From Naematelia aurantialba (taxonomy: Eukaryota; Basidiomycota; Tremellomycetes; Tremellales; Naemateliaceae), in contig JAKFAO010000006.1 of the NCBI GenBank assembly GCA_021527695.1, positions 1,612,001 to 1,676,000 of the forward strand: a stretch of 64,000 nt of DNA. Reading direction: 5' to 3'. The notes under the pieces were generated by a model. It did no database searches, had not been told where the DNA came from, and saw nothing but the letters and a program-made list of their open reading frames with translations. Below, piece after piece: positions 47,910-59,700 of this stretch; the stretch's first letter is position 1; every line of letters starts with the position of its first letter. Both the position numbers and the translations under genes were made by a program.

Positions 47910-48338
47910 TCACGAAGCTTCGTCTGCCAGTTCAAACGTCACGTCCTGTGCGCCTCTCCAGAGCACTCTCTCCCCCAGCGGCCTGAGATCTTCGAGCCCC
48001 TCGACAACTGTGAGAAAGTGGTTGGCAGCGAGCGGCCCCATCTTGCTGGCGAACGCGACGCCGCCGTAGCAGAACAGGAACTCTGTCTCGCTAATACCGC
48101 CCGGGTAGAGCAAGAGTTGCCCCACCTGCGGGTGACTCGTGTGGTTCTCGAATGGCACGCCAAAGTTGGTGTTGCCGAGCGGGATCCACATGCCCTCGCC
48201 TGACCACCGAACGTGGATAAGTTGTTGGCGGTATGGCAGCAGAGAGCGAAAGAGCTCGCAAGTCTTTGGTGCGGCGGTGCTCTCCAACGCCCCGAGAAAG
48301 CGATATGGCCCCGCCGTGATCAGGATATGCTCTCCCAT
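47910..48338 (-). CDS. DUF3830 family protein (small cyclophilin-like fold)
   Basis: A single uninterrupted exon of 142 residues, the only complete protein gene called here without introns. The sequence begins MGEHILITAGPYRFLGALES, with the family pattern ELFRSLLPYRQQLIHVRWSGE, GNTNFGVPFENHTSHP and GQLLLYPGGISETEFLFCYGG. The resemblance to DUF3830 is from memory of the family pattern. That family is mainly bacterial and of unknown biochemical function, often seen near catabolic genes. No signal peptide or membrane span is present. It is divergent from the TauD-like gene across 291 bp and convergent with the regulator. Lack of introns in such an intron-dense region fits late acquisition, possibly by horizontal transfer (inference). 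Confidence 0.75.
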   Translation of the reverse strand: MGEHILITAGPYRFLGALESTAAPKTCELFRSLLPYRQQLIHVRWSGEGMWIPLGNTNFGVPFENHTSHPQVGQLLLYPGGISETEFLFCYGGVAFASKMGPLAANHFLTVVEGLEDLRPLGERVLWRGAQDVTFELADEAS

Positions 48339-48629
48339 CTCTACTTGTCCTGACCGCTCAACTTGTCTCTCTCTCTCTCTCTCGCGTTGTCTCCAGTGTC
48401 GAAATGTCGTAGCGTAGAGACGGCTCCAGCCGGGACAAACTTGAGCCTTATCTCTGCATACTCGGGAAGGTGCCGCTGAGCCGCGCCCCCCGACGGCTTC
48501 GTCCCGCCCTCGTCGGCCTGATGGCGCGCCTCGCTACGGCTGCATGCTATGCGATATACGTCACCAAGAGCGAGCGAGCCCGAGCATGCACCACACTTCC
48601 ACCGGACACGCACCTTTGTCAGCCACGCC
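48339..48629. promoter_or_regulatory. Divergent promoter, DUF3830 protein / TauD-like dioxygenase
   Basis: 291 bp separate the two ATGs. A CT-dinucleotide run lies at about 48367-48384, close to the DUF3830 start. No TATA box was fixed. It is probably a shared bidirectional control region. Confidence 0.5.
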
Positions 48630-50158
48630 ATGTCGCAAATACAGACCTTGAATGCTACTCCTGCCATTGGCGCTCCGAGCGTGCCACCGACGCTCCACCT
48701 GCGGGGAGACGCAGAGACGAGCGCGTCTCATGGGCTGCGCGCGACGCCGGTGCTGCAGTACGACGATGGTGGCGTCTTTGGCGCCGAGGTCGAGGGTGTC
48801 GACTGGTCGCGGCCTGTCCCAGACGAGGTGGTCAAGCAAGTACGTTCCCTCTCCGTTGCTCCTCCTAGGGCAGTTACGGGGCTCGAAAATGTCCAAGGAA
48901 GCTCGAAAGTGCCCAGGGAAGGAAGGTTGAAAGGAGTGAAGTTCTGAGGTGCTGATGATGCGCAGCTGGTCGCGCTGCAAGACCAGTACGCTGTTCTGAT
49001 TTTCCGGCAGACAGGACTCGACAACGCTCGGCACATTGCGTTCTCACAGCAGCTCGGCGCGGACCTCGAAGTGAATCCATTCTACTATGGTCGGGAAAAC
49101 GACCGCGTCGGCGAGCCGTACCTGTGGGACGTGGGCAAGTGGGTCCTTTCCGTCTTCGTCTCTTCCCCTTCCCTTCTTGATTATCTCCATCATGGCAGCA
49201 GTGTTGACGTGCTTGAGCAGCATCGAGCTGGACGGGTCGCTGGTCAAGCCCAACAGTCGCAGATGGCATCACAGCTTAGGCAACGCTCTATGGCACACTG
49301 TGAGTCGAGTTCCGCCATGGTGGCGTTCCGAAAGCTGAGAGTACAGGACTCGTCGTATCACCAACGACGGTCCAAGTACTCGCTCCTTCTTTCGCATGGC
49401 GAGCCGGTCCGTGGTGGCTCTTGGACCCATTTCGCCGATACCCGCCAGGCATGGGCGGACCTCCCAGACGAAAGGAAGGCGCAGCTGGAAGACCTGGTAG
49501 TCGAACACGAGTACGTTCCACCGTTCCATCATGACGTTTCCCAACAGCACATACTGTCAGGCTGTATTTCTGAAGTTGACGTTGCGGTGCAGCCTTTGGC
49601 ACTCTCGTAAACTCGGGTCGCCGGTGGTGTACGGCAACCCATTGCCCCATGAGATAGCAGCGAAACCGCCCGCCTACCATAAATTGGTGCAGGTTAGTCC
49701 AGGTGGCCAAAAGACTCTGTATCTCGCTGCGCACGCCAAAACGGTATCTGGGATGTCGTCTGAAGACAGCCAAAAGCTGCTATGGGAGCTCATCGACCAC
49801 TGCACCCAGCCCAAGGTAAGCCGTGTCCCCTAACTCTGGGCAGCCCATGTCCAGGGCTCCGCCATGTGCCCCCGCGCATCCGCCCGCGTCTGCCAGGGCA
49901 CAGCTTGCTCACGACTCGCAGTACGTCTTCAGTATGGAATGGCTCCATTCGGGGGACATGGTCTGGTGGGACAATCGGTCAGTATTCCTCTACTCTTGTG
50001 TGAGATAGATTGCTCACGCACACAGGCAATCCATGCACCGTGCCAACCCATATACAGAGGATATGACGGCTAGAGATGTGAGGCGCTCGACGGTGATTGA
50101 CGACGGACCACTCGCGTATGGTGTTCCAAAAGCGAAGAGTCTCTTCACGGCTGCCTGA
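48630..50158 (+). CDS. TauD/TfdA-family Fe(II)/2-oxoglutarate dioxygenase
   Basis: Seven exons: 48630-48839, 48966-49138, 49221-49299, 49347-49510, 49593-49815, 49922-49977, 50026-50158; 345 residues. The 2-His-1-Asp facial triad is visible: His153-x-Asp155 in GNALWHTDSSY and the distal His306 in WWDNRQSMHRANPY. Arg307 follows it and fits the family pattern near the co-substrate site. ALQDQYAVLIFRQTGLDNAR and GGSWTHFADTRQAWADLPDE are typical of the fungal branch related to taurine and 2,4-D dioxygenases. Such enzymes hydroxylate a small acid next to sulfonate, ether or amine groups and release a carbonyl compound, using O2 and 2-oxoglutarate. The substrate is not predictable. It shares a divergent promoter with the DUF3830 gene. 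The ATG has good context and precedes the first conserved residue by about 40 codons. Confidence 0.92.
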
Positions 50159-50369
50159 TGTTCACAATGCATGACATGTACACTACTCCAGCACAAACGA
50201 CACCAGGCCTCTGTCGACCTTATATACAGCATCCAATTGCCGATGAAACGACGAAGATCAGACCACTCGCATTCATGCTTAGCAGTGTTTCGCTGTGCCA
50301 GGTGACGATCCGTACCAGCAGGACATGTGAGCCCCAATGCATTGAGACAGCTATGTTTTACCGGCTGCA

Positions 50370-51495
50370 TCAAGAGCTGGTGTACTTGACAGCAAAGTCC
50401 AGGATGGGCTCAATATACTTTGACCATCCTTCGACGTCCGGACCCTACACTGATCAGTCACTGAAACACCCAAGACACCCCCCGGCGACTCACTGTGTAC
50501 TTGTTATCAAACTCATGTCCTTCTCCTGGCTCGATCGAGTGACCCACGTCGATGCCCATCGACTTCAACTTCTCCGCCATCCCCAGCGCATGCAGGGGAG
50601 GCACCACCCAGTCATCCTCGCCGTGTAGGAAGTATGTGGGCGGGTAGGCAGTGACGGTATCGAGGAGGGAGTAGGGTGCGAGCCGGCGAGCCTTTTGCGC
50701 GAATTCGTCGTCCGTTGCACACAGGTCTTTGCGGAGGATGACGTCCCACAAGTTGCCTCGGGTCCGCATGAGCTTCTTCTGCTCGTATTGGAATCGCTGG
50801 CGCTCGTCGTAGTTGTACCAGGGGGCGCCCCATTGCTTCCGCACCGCCTCGATCGGGATATCGAACTGGAAGGGGCAGACGGTGATGGCTCGGCTCGCAT
50901 CGTGCGCTGCAATCTCAGCAGCCACCTCCTCCTCGCTCCATTCATCCGTCAATGGCTGGTTGTTTGACCCGGTGCGGTGGGCTGGGTCGGCGATATCGAC
51001 GGGGCCGTAGATGTCGATCACGGCGCGCGGGCTCGGCCGGAGGTGGAACGCAGCGAGGGCAGCCAGGTATGCCCCCGCGCTCTCCCCGGCGACGACGTAC
51101 CGGTCGACAGCCACTGCCTTGGCCCCGAAGATGGCTGGCAGGTGTGAGCGGCACCAGTCAGACGCGTCCAACACGTCCTGTAGCATCTCCTCGACGCCAA
51201 CCTGCGGTGCGAACCTATACGCCACCGACACGACGTGGATACCCCGCGATCTGAAGCCCGGGACCACCCACGCGTTGGGCAGGTAGTGCTTGCCCGCTGC
51301 AAAGGCGCCGCCGTGGATGTACAGCACCCACGGGGCAGGGCTGGCCGTTTCGGCAGGAAACACGCGCAAGTCGAGCTTGACCCCGCCCTCAGCGGTCTTG
51401 TATGTGTGGTCCGAGAACTTGGCGGGACATTGGTGGTCCCAGTAGACCATGCTTGCGTACGACCGTCGACGATGCGAGAGCGGTGGACTTTTCAA
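50370..51495 (-). CDS. Alpha/beta-hydrolase (HSL/arylformamidase-like carboxylesterase)
   Basis: Two exons, 50494-51495 and 50370-50445, joined across a 48-nt intron; the last residues are GPDVEGWSKYIEPILDFAVK then YTSS. Numbered from the ATG at 51495, the oxyanion motif is YIHGGAFAAG (His61-Gly63), the nucleophile Ser139 is in VVAGESAGAYLAAL, the acid is in FLHGEDDWVVPP, and the base is His in EPGEGHEFDN. The HGG box and GESAG elbow place it in the hormone-sensitive-lipase/arylformamidase group, which cleaves esters or N-formyl amides. MVYWDHQCPAKF at 51450 is an equally good start. No signal peptide is seen, so it is likely cytosolic. It lies between the dioxygenase (convergent) and the sugar-type transporter (divergent). 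Confidence 0.9.
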
Positions 51496-52251
51496 CGGAG
51501 ATTATGCTGTCGCAAAGAGTCCGGCCGATCCGGGCCGGTACGAGTATATCGGATCGACTGGTTATGAGGTCCCCTGCAAGGCAAGGGCCTGTCTCTTGTA
51601 TATCCATGCATTCTCATTGTTCAAGGCTGATCCGCGACGACTGATGTACCGGCTCGCTGATGTACACTACTCTTGAAACCACAGACGCAAATCTGCTCAT
51701 ATGGACTTGAGTTCGCGTGGCATTACATGAGAGGATGTCGTGTGGTCCCGAGAAACCGATACTTGCGCCGGCTGCCACATAGGCTGTAAGGATGCAACAG
51801 ACGTCTGGTGCCCCTTGTACTTGTTCACTACACTTGTTGAAGTCTCCCAAACAATGAATGGTCATATGAGGCGAAGGGCACGACGCAGTGCTGGAGGGCA
51901 AGGACTAAGCCGGACGTGGCCGTGGACCCCATGTGCATGTGCCTCGCTCTCCTACACGCCGTTCTCCCCGACAACCAGTGTGCAGACGGACATTGCGAAC
52001 GAAGACCGGGTATGGGAATAGATTGGTAAGTCTAATTCGAGTGGGGCAAATGTGACCAGGATGACTGGGAGACTGTGCCCTCCAGATAAGCTTGTGCATG
52101 CGGATAGATTGGACTCTTAGAGTGGGGGGACCCGTCCGGGGTCATTCTCACAATTCAGCGTAGGTATAAATATGTCAACGGGAGAGGGGGAGGCGCGACG
52201 GGCCCCATTGCACTTGTTCTCATTGGCAAGATCGACAACTAGGGTGCGACC
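51496..52251. promoter_or_regulatory. Divergent promoter region, hydrolase / MFS transporter
   Basis: About 756 bp. On the transporter side there is a TATA box TATAAATA at 52165-52172, 80 bp before the ATG. Just upstream are two inverted repeats: GACCC-gtccg-GGGTC at 52129-52143 and ACTCT-t-AGAGT at 52113-52123. An AGATAAG GATA-type site lies near 52084-52090. The packing of two palindromes next to a TATA box suggests operator sites for a dimeric regulator (inference). Confidence 0.6.
52165..52172 (+). promoter_or_regulatory. TATA box of the MFS transporter gene
   Basis: A perfect TATAAATA 80 bp before the ATG at 52252, unusual in this GC-rich window. It fits a strongly regulated gene. Confidence 0.6.
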
Positions 52252-54436
52252 ATGCTGAGGAAGAGCTGGACCGGGACGTGGATGCCCGCTTGGGTGCCAG
52301 AGACCACATTCACTCTGTCAATGCTGCTCCTGTTCTGCTCCATGGTACAGTCAGCTGTGAGTGCATGGCCACCTGCTGGAGTCCCTTGCCACCTGACTAC
52401 TTCATCTCGAGCGGTGTTGACCCGTGAGCGCCATAGACTGGAGGGTACGACGGGTCCATGTTGAACGGTTTGAACATCCTGCCGGTGTATACGGACTACT
52501 TCAATCTGACGCCCGCGACGACCGGACTCAACACTGCCTCTGTCTTCATTGGCGGCTTCTTTGGCCCGCTCTGCGCTGGCGTGTTGTCAGACTACGCGGG
52601 TCGCCGCCCCGCCATCTTCTACGGCTGCGTGATCTCTATCGTCGGTATCGTCATTCAGAGCGCAGCGCAGGACATCGCCATGTTCGTGGTCGGCCGCATC
52701 GTCCTCGGTTTCGGACAGGGCATCACGGGCGTCGCGTGCCCGGTGTATCTCAGCGAGACGTTTGCCTCTCGCTGGCGAGCCTGGGGCGTCGGCCTCCTCA
52801 ACGATTTTTACTAGTGAGTCGTGTCCTCACTCGGCGTCTGTCGCACGTCTAGGGCGGTGGACAACCAGGATAGCACCCACGCGTGGTGAGCCAGGCTGAC
52901 GAGAGCAGCGTCGGCGCTCTGTTGGCAGCAGGCATCACCCTCGGAACGGCCAAGTGGGATTCCACATGGGCATGGCGGGCGCCGTCGTTTTTCCAAATGA
53001 TCTTCTCTGCGCTCTGCATTGTCATCCTGCCGTTCATGTGAGTCCACCTCTCCCTACATCCTCCATATCGGGCTTCTTCAGCCGATCAATCTACTCCACC
53101 TCCCTCCTTCTTCAGCGTATGCTGTGCTTATTCAGCCAGTCCTGAAAGCCCGAGATGGCTCGTCAAGAACGAACACTTCGACGAAGCCCGCTACGCCATC
53201 GCCCAGACGAACGCCGACGGCGATCTGACAGACCCGGTCGTGGTGACTGTGTACAAGGAAATTGTCGATACGATAGAGTACGAGCGCTCGTCCGGCGCGT
53301 CCATGTCCCCCAAGGAGATTATCCGTACACCCACGGCACGGCGCCGGGTCCTCATTGGCGCTTCGGCCGGACCATTCTCATGTATCGCCGGAAACGTCAT
53401 TGCATCTTACTATCTAGGTGCCGAGCTTGACACAGCCGGCATCACCGACTACAACAGCCAGCTCAAAGCGGTATGTCTTCGACACCACAACCTCATCCTC
53501 TCCTCGCTTCCTCCGTACCCCTGAGAAGCCTGAGGCTACGGTCATTCAGATGTATTCGTGCTCGCTGATCCCGTGCAGAACGTCGTGCTCAACGTCTGGT
53601 GCCTCTTCTGTTGCCTGCTGGGGACGCATCTCGCGTCATCGTGGGGCCGCAAGCCCACGGCGCTGGTCTCGCAGTCACTTCTCATCCTCTGCCTGTTCAT
53701 TATCGGCGGCCTGTCCAAGATGTACGCCGACAACGTGGACGGTGCAAGCAGCGCCCTAGTCTACGGCAACGTAGCTGTCATGTTCCTCTTCCAAGGCTTC
53801 TATTCGATCGCGTGGACCCCACTGGTCAGTCTCTCAAACTACCCTCGCCTCGTTTTTCGATGGGGGCGTTCCCGCTGCCTAACTCCATGGAGCTGAGACT
53901 GATCGTCCGCAGTTGACCATGTACCCGCCCGAGGTCATGAACTATTCGATCCGCGCGAACGGATACGCGCTGACTTCAGTCTCCCTAAACTGCCTTGCGT
54001 GAGCATATCCTCCTTCTCTTGATCTAAGCATGCCTGACACCCTGACCAGTATCTTGATGACCTACATTATGCCGATTGGCCTCACCAACATTGGATGGAA
54101 GATGTACATGGTCAACGGCTCGTGGGATATAGTTACCCTCGTCCTCATTGTAAGTCTCACGCCGTGGTGGCGAAATGAGGGTGGCCCATATTATCTTGCC
54201 ACCCATTCCTGCGATACTGCTGACCATCTATCTATCTATAGGCTGTCTACTGGGTCGAGACTAAAGGGAAAACACTGGAAGAGATAGATGCCATCTTCGA
54301 AGGAGCCAAGCACTCGAACGTGCCAGATGTCGAGGAGGTCCGGCTCGGCAAGCAGCAGGTGGACGTGAGCGCCGTTGACCATGCCGTGGAAGACAAGGCA
54401 GAGCAAGCGGAAGGTTTGAGGGATGTCAAGGTCTGA
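52252..54436 (+). CDS. MFS sugar-porter-family transporter (lactose/hexose permease-like)
   Basis: Eight exons: 52252-52356, 52437-52813, 52909-53037, 53140-53470, 53579-53824, 53913-53998, 54050-54149, 54242-54436; 522 residues. The fungal sugar porter signatures are present: GGYDGSMLNGLNILPVYTDY in TM1, DYAGRRPAIFYG (the inter-helix G-R-R motif), GRIVLGFGQGITGVACPVYL with the downstream ET, the PESPRWLVK hallmark after TM6, SWGRKPTALVSQ, and VYWVETKGKTLEEIDAIF (PETKG-like) after TM12. Twelve transmembrane spans are expected, with cytosolic ends. The family moves hexoses, disaccharides, quinate or other polyols with protons; the specificity is unknown. Position suggests uptake of a substrate for the adjoining enzymes (inference). 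Confidence 0.92.
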
Positions 54437-54709
54437 GCGAGGGGTGTTGGCGTGTGCAGTGTTCGTTTGGGTGCTGCACGGGCGTGTGTTTATGTGTGCC
54501 CTTTATAACCTGTGATGAGGAGCAACGTACTGCAAGACTCTTGACCCTCGGCAGTGCCATGTGTCCCCGACCCGCTCATGACGTCATAGGGAGCACTCCC
54601 AACGTCGATGAAGGGTGAACGGCGGGTCGTTGCGTTTCTTCACTTGTATCCTCGACTGCTCTGACCACTACACCCGTGCCCACTGCACTCGTACGTAGCT
54701 GCACCCACC

Positions 54710-56509
54710 ATGTCTCCGCCCTCGTCTGTGCCCGAGCAGTATCGTCCTGGCTTCTTGCCGCCGAGCATCGTCGAGCAGATGCAGCAGGAGCTGCCGGGCA
54801 AGCAACGCCCCTTGAACCCACCCCCTCTCGACGACCTTTTGGCAGATGGGACCAAGTACAAAGCGGCTGGCAAGCTGGAGGGTAAGAATGCAGTGGTGAC
54901 GGGTGGTGATAGTGGTATTGGTCGGGCCGTCTGCGTCCTCTTGTGAGTGTCATGCTCTGCTCCTGCGGTCCAAGACAGGAGAGAGCGGATTACGTATGAC
55001 GGATGGACGAATACAGGAGAGCAGAAGGACCTGCTCAAAGGCAAGCAAGGCGGAAAGAAAGGCGGAAAGGCAGAAAGGTCGAGTAGGGGCTAACCAAGCA
55101 GTGCATTGGAAGGCGCAAACATCTTGATGAACTACCATCCGGCCGAGGAGAAGGACGCCAACGACACCAAAGAGTACATTGCCAAAGTCGCTCCAACGGC
55201 AAAAGTCGCACTGGCACCCCAGGACCTGCGAGATGAGGAAGGTTGTCTCAAGCTCGTCGAGGTCGTGAAGAAGTGGAGCGGTGGTCGAGTTAATGTCCTG
55301 TACGTGCCTTCCTCCTTCTCCTTCCTCCCTTCCTTTCTTCCTTCCTTTCTTCCTTCCTTCCTTCTTAGCATGGGGTAATCTTCGCCGCTCTAGTTCTTTA
55401 CTGTCAAGGAGCATGGCTGAGCAGCACGTAGTGTCAACAACGCTGCCACTCAGAACCAAGTCGACCACATTGCCGACCTGTCTTCGGAACAATGGCGCCA
55501 TGTGAGTCTTCGCTTCCAGTCACACAACAGCGCTGACAGTCGTCCAGGTGTTTGACGTCAATATGTAGGCTGTTCGATGCACAAAGCGCCTGGAAGCTGA
55601 CACAGTAGTCACTCCATTTTCTACCTGACAAAGAACATCCTGCCACTGATGCCATGGGGCGGGAGCATCATCAACAAGTGAGCTCAACGGACCGTTTCAT
55701 GGCGACCAGCTGATCGGATGTAGCGCATCGATCAACCCCTTCATCGGGCATCCAGGGGTGAGTCAGCTCGGTTCCTTCATTGCCGTCATCTCTTCTGCTA
55801 TACGGGTTCCGTCTTCCCAGAATCAAGTGCTTTCCTTTTGTGCATCTGAGTTCATGGCTTGCCTGCTCTTCGTCCATATAATCCTGAGCCTGTCTTCACG
55901 GCGAGTAACAAAGCCCTTTCTACGATGATTCAGCACGCACTTCACTCGCCAGACCTCCAAGGATTACTCTTTGATTTTTTCGATTGTCACTAACTGGTAT
56001 AGCTGCTCGACTACACCGCGACCAAAGGCGCCATCGTCGGGTTCACGCGCGCCCTGTCTAATCAGATTGTCAAAGAGACAGGCGTCCGTGTCAAGTGAGC
56101 GCAAGAGGGACCCCCGCATAGCCCCACCTTGTTTCCTCCTTCCGCCTCTTAACACCAGTATTAGCGAGGCGGCAACTGACGAGCACAGCGCCGTCTGCCC
56201 GGGACCAATTTGGACCCCACTGGTTGCCGCCACCATGACTGAAGAGAGCCTCAAAGCCTTCGGCCCGACCAGTACGTCTTCGCCGTCGCAGTTCGAACTC
56301 GGGCAGAACGCGGTGCTGATATTCTCTTTGTCAGCTGCCATCGGACGTGCCGGTCAGCCCGTCGAAGTTGCAACAGCCTTCGTGTTCCTCGCCAGTGCCG
56401 ACTCGTCGTACTTTACTGCTCAGGCAAGTCTCCCACCGTTGACAGCGAAGATTCGCTGATTGCTGACCTCGCTCAGTGTTTCCATGTCAATGGCGGCAGT
56501 GCTTACTAG
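54710..56509 (+). CDS. Short-chain dehydrogenase/reductase (YghA/glucose dehydrogenase-like)
   Basis: Ten exons: 54710-54942, 55102-55299, 55432-55501, 55548-55564 (17 nt), 55609-55677, 55724-55757, 56003-56094, 56189-56271, 56335-56423, 56477-56509; 305 residues. The last intron (56424-56476) is GC-AG, donor GCAAGT. An N-terminal extension (PGKQRPLNPPP) precedes the Rossmann fold GKNAVVTGGDSGIGRAV. VNNAATQNQ, the catalytic Ser in IINNASINPF, and the Tyr-Lys pair in YTATKGAIVGF complete the classical active site, and AVCPGPIWTPL follows. The closest-looking known group reduces or oxidises aldehydes and sugars with NAD(P). The C-terminus ends HVNGGSAY. It is likely a soluble enzyme. Its tie to the neighbouring pathway rests only on position. 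Confidence 0.93.
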
Positions 56510-56747
56510 GTGCACGACAGGAGGACAGGAGACAGTGGGGAAGGAATAGGGAAGTATGCAGCCATGTAGCAGGCAAGCCATGTACAAATCGACACGATGC
56601 ATCACAGGTCATTTCCCATGCCTAATGCTCTCGATCAGGCAATGCAAGAGTGATGACTTGAATGCAGAGGGTATCCACTACCATTTGCCATGCGAAAGAT
56701 GCTCGATGTAGATGTAAATATAGAGAGTCTCCCTCGTTTTCGATGCA

Positions 56748-59700
56748 GTTAGGCGTATCCTTCGCTCTCGCTCTCGCCCTCAGCCGCGCCCTCCTCTTCC
56801 AATTCTCGCCTAGCCCTGGCACAGCGCGCAACGAGTTCTGAATGTCGAACGACTTGCTTGTACCCGTGCTGCGCCTGTTCGACTCAGCACCGACCCATCA
56901 CCCGCCGACACCTGACTGCCGGACGATGTTCACAGACAGTCCCGACTTTCCATATAACAGAAAAAACAGTCCCGTGACGCAAAGACTCACAGCAATGAGC
57001 TTGTCTGCACCCCACAGGCGCGCCGTCATTCCGCCTACAAAAATGAATAGATCACTGATTGTTTCGCAGCCGCATATTTCCACCTCGTTGAGCTTGAGGA
57101 TGGCGAGCGCGACCCGGAACAGTGACTATACCATGTCAGCGACAAATTCTGTTGGCAGTCGCTTCAGCTGGATATGGCTCACATCGTGCCCTTCGACGAA
57201 GAACACGTCCCATACGCGGAAGAGGGTCTGTGTGGTATCAGCATCATCGTCTTATCTAGTGAGAGGGATGTAAGGGAAGGAGGAAAAGAGGGCCAGGGGA
57301 GAGGGAAGGAAGGGAGAGGGAAGGAAGGGAGAGGGAAGGAAGGGAGAGGGAAGGAAGGGAGAGAAGAAGTCAGAGAGGAGGGATGCAGTGAGGCAGCGGA
57401 GAAGATACTCACCTCGACCGGAAGGCAATCCGTAAACAAGCTCAACCACCACCCAAACGTTAGACTAGCAAGATCGCAGCCGATCTTGACGAGATGCGCG
57501 TGGACTCGTGGGACATAGAGCGCAACGAGCTCGTCCAGAACACGTTGGTCGGCTCGGGATCCCAGAAGCGTGGGTGCGAAGAACTGCGGCGGGAGGAGAG
57601 AGTCGATGAGCGACCGTAGTGTCCAGAAGGCTTGTTCTGCCTACGTCAGCGCTCCATACAGTGACAAGTCCCACGGGCTAGTCTCAGTGGCAGGTCCCAC
57701 ACGACAAGTTCCAATCACAACACGCAATGACAGCTCCCAATGACAACTCTCATCTCAATCGCAAGTCTCGATGACAAGATTCAAGGACAAGCCTCAGGGG
57801 CAAGTCTCAAGAACACACGACGATGAGTTTTGAGTTTGCTGTCACATTCCGCGATGTCACACGACAGCCGTGGCAAAGCACGACGAACAACTCACCTTCA
57901 TCGGTATGGGTGAGCAGAAGCGTTGCTGCCAGCATGTTCATGCCTTGACAGTATCCGACCTGTGGATTATGCCTAGATTCGCTTCAGCCCATACCCTATA
58001 CCTCTCAGAACAGATCCTAGGCAAAGCCACTAACCAAGAGTAGGCGATCAATACCCGACGAAGCTTGGCAACTCCGGGGCCGTCTCCACCTGTTTTCTTC
58101 AGTTATGTCACCCACAATCGGGTCTGCGTACCAAAGAAGACGTTGCCTGGAAAAGTCCGTCCGACATCCTTTTCGATGTCTGCCAAGACTGGGTTGACTT
58201 CTTCTTCATGCCTCTTGAGTATGCCCGCATATTCCCCAGGAATCATAGCGTCTTTGGCGCCAGAACATTCTTTCGTGCCGTCAGTGCGCACAGCGTTTGT
58301 TACAACAAGGCCCACTCACCCGCCCAGACCTCACTACGATAGGCCAGAGGTATACCACCACGCACAAGCCGCGTGAATAGCTTCCAATCCTCCACGCCCT
58401 TGCCACCCTGACGCCCTATCTGGCTGATACCCACAATCCCGCTCGCCCAGTTCTTGTCCCCTGCACTTGAGCTGAATGCCGCTAGATGACGCTGTCGTTT
58501 GCGCAGAAACGCGTCCCACTCGATCATGCGCTCTTGCTGCTGCCGATCGTGCAGCTCAGTCAACTGGTCGAGCAAGGACGAAACCGTCAGCCTCGAAGCC
58601 ATCGTACTACTTGAGGCGGAATATGGCTCGTTATGTGATGACGACGAAGATGCATGAGCGAGGGAGGCTGAGAGCGGAGTTGAAGTGGCGGCGACGTTGG
58701 TCTGCAACGATCCAGCGCCTCGGGCAGATACCGTGAGTGTCTCTTTCGCTGTGAGCGGCTTGGCCGGCGAAGGAGCCAGGTTTAGGGTAGTCGAACGGTG
58801 TCGACCGTGTTCTTTTGGCTTTTCTTCTTTCTTCTCGGGCTTGGAAGATCCAGGATCTGGCGAATGATTTGACGCAGAATCGATGGACTGGCGGGATGAA
58901 TCGAGCTGAGCAGACCCGGTCGATCGTCGCCCGGCTTCCAGTTGAGAATCGCTAGGCTCTATAGATTTCCTCTGCCGATCTTGGGACACACGCCGCCGCC
59001 TGTCTACCCAACCTTCAGCATCCTGGTCTGGGACTGGGATTGTGCCATTGAGAGAAGCAGGAGCAGGCGTGCCTGCTACACTAGCGTCTTTGAGCATGCC
59101 CGCATGCTGTATGTCATCTTGCATGCTGTCAGTTTGCAGTAGACACTTCTGAACCAGCTTGTCGACGTACAGATGAATCCGTATCGATCAGTCAAAGGTT
59201 CTTCGCCTCCGTCAAATCGACTCGCCACTTTGATACGGCCCCTTCCAGTCTTATTGCTCTGGAAGAAAGTACCGACATTTTGCCGGGAGAGCAAAACAGT
59301 CGGAGGTCGAGATTCATCCGGGACAATGGAAGCAAGTTCCACTGATGGTAGAGGCTGGTCCTCTGCTGGGGAAGGGGCAGAGGAGCTAGAGGCATGTAAC
59401 GGCGCAGGTGGCGATACTGCCGTTGTAGGAAAAGGACGAGAAGAAGAAACGCGGCTGAGGAGCGAGGGCCGAGGCGGCTGTGATGGAATGTCAAATGTAG
59501 AGGAAGGACCCATGGCCTTGGCCCGGAGAGTCGCGCTTGACACGGAAGAAAGTAGACTGCGACCAACCGCTAGAGCCTGATCGCCATAGCCATAGTTCTT
59601 CACTGGCGTACCAGTGGCCGAGAGCGCATCTTGGCTGCCTGCACTTGCCGCTCTTGATCGCGATCGCGCCCTGCCCGGCGCATCCCGGGCAACGATACCG

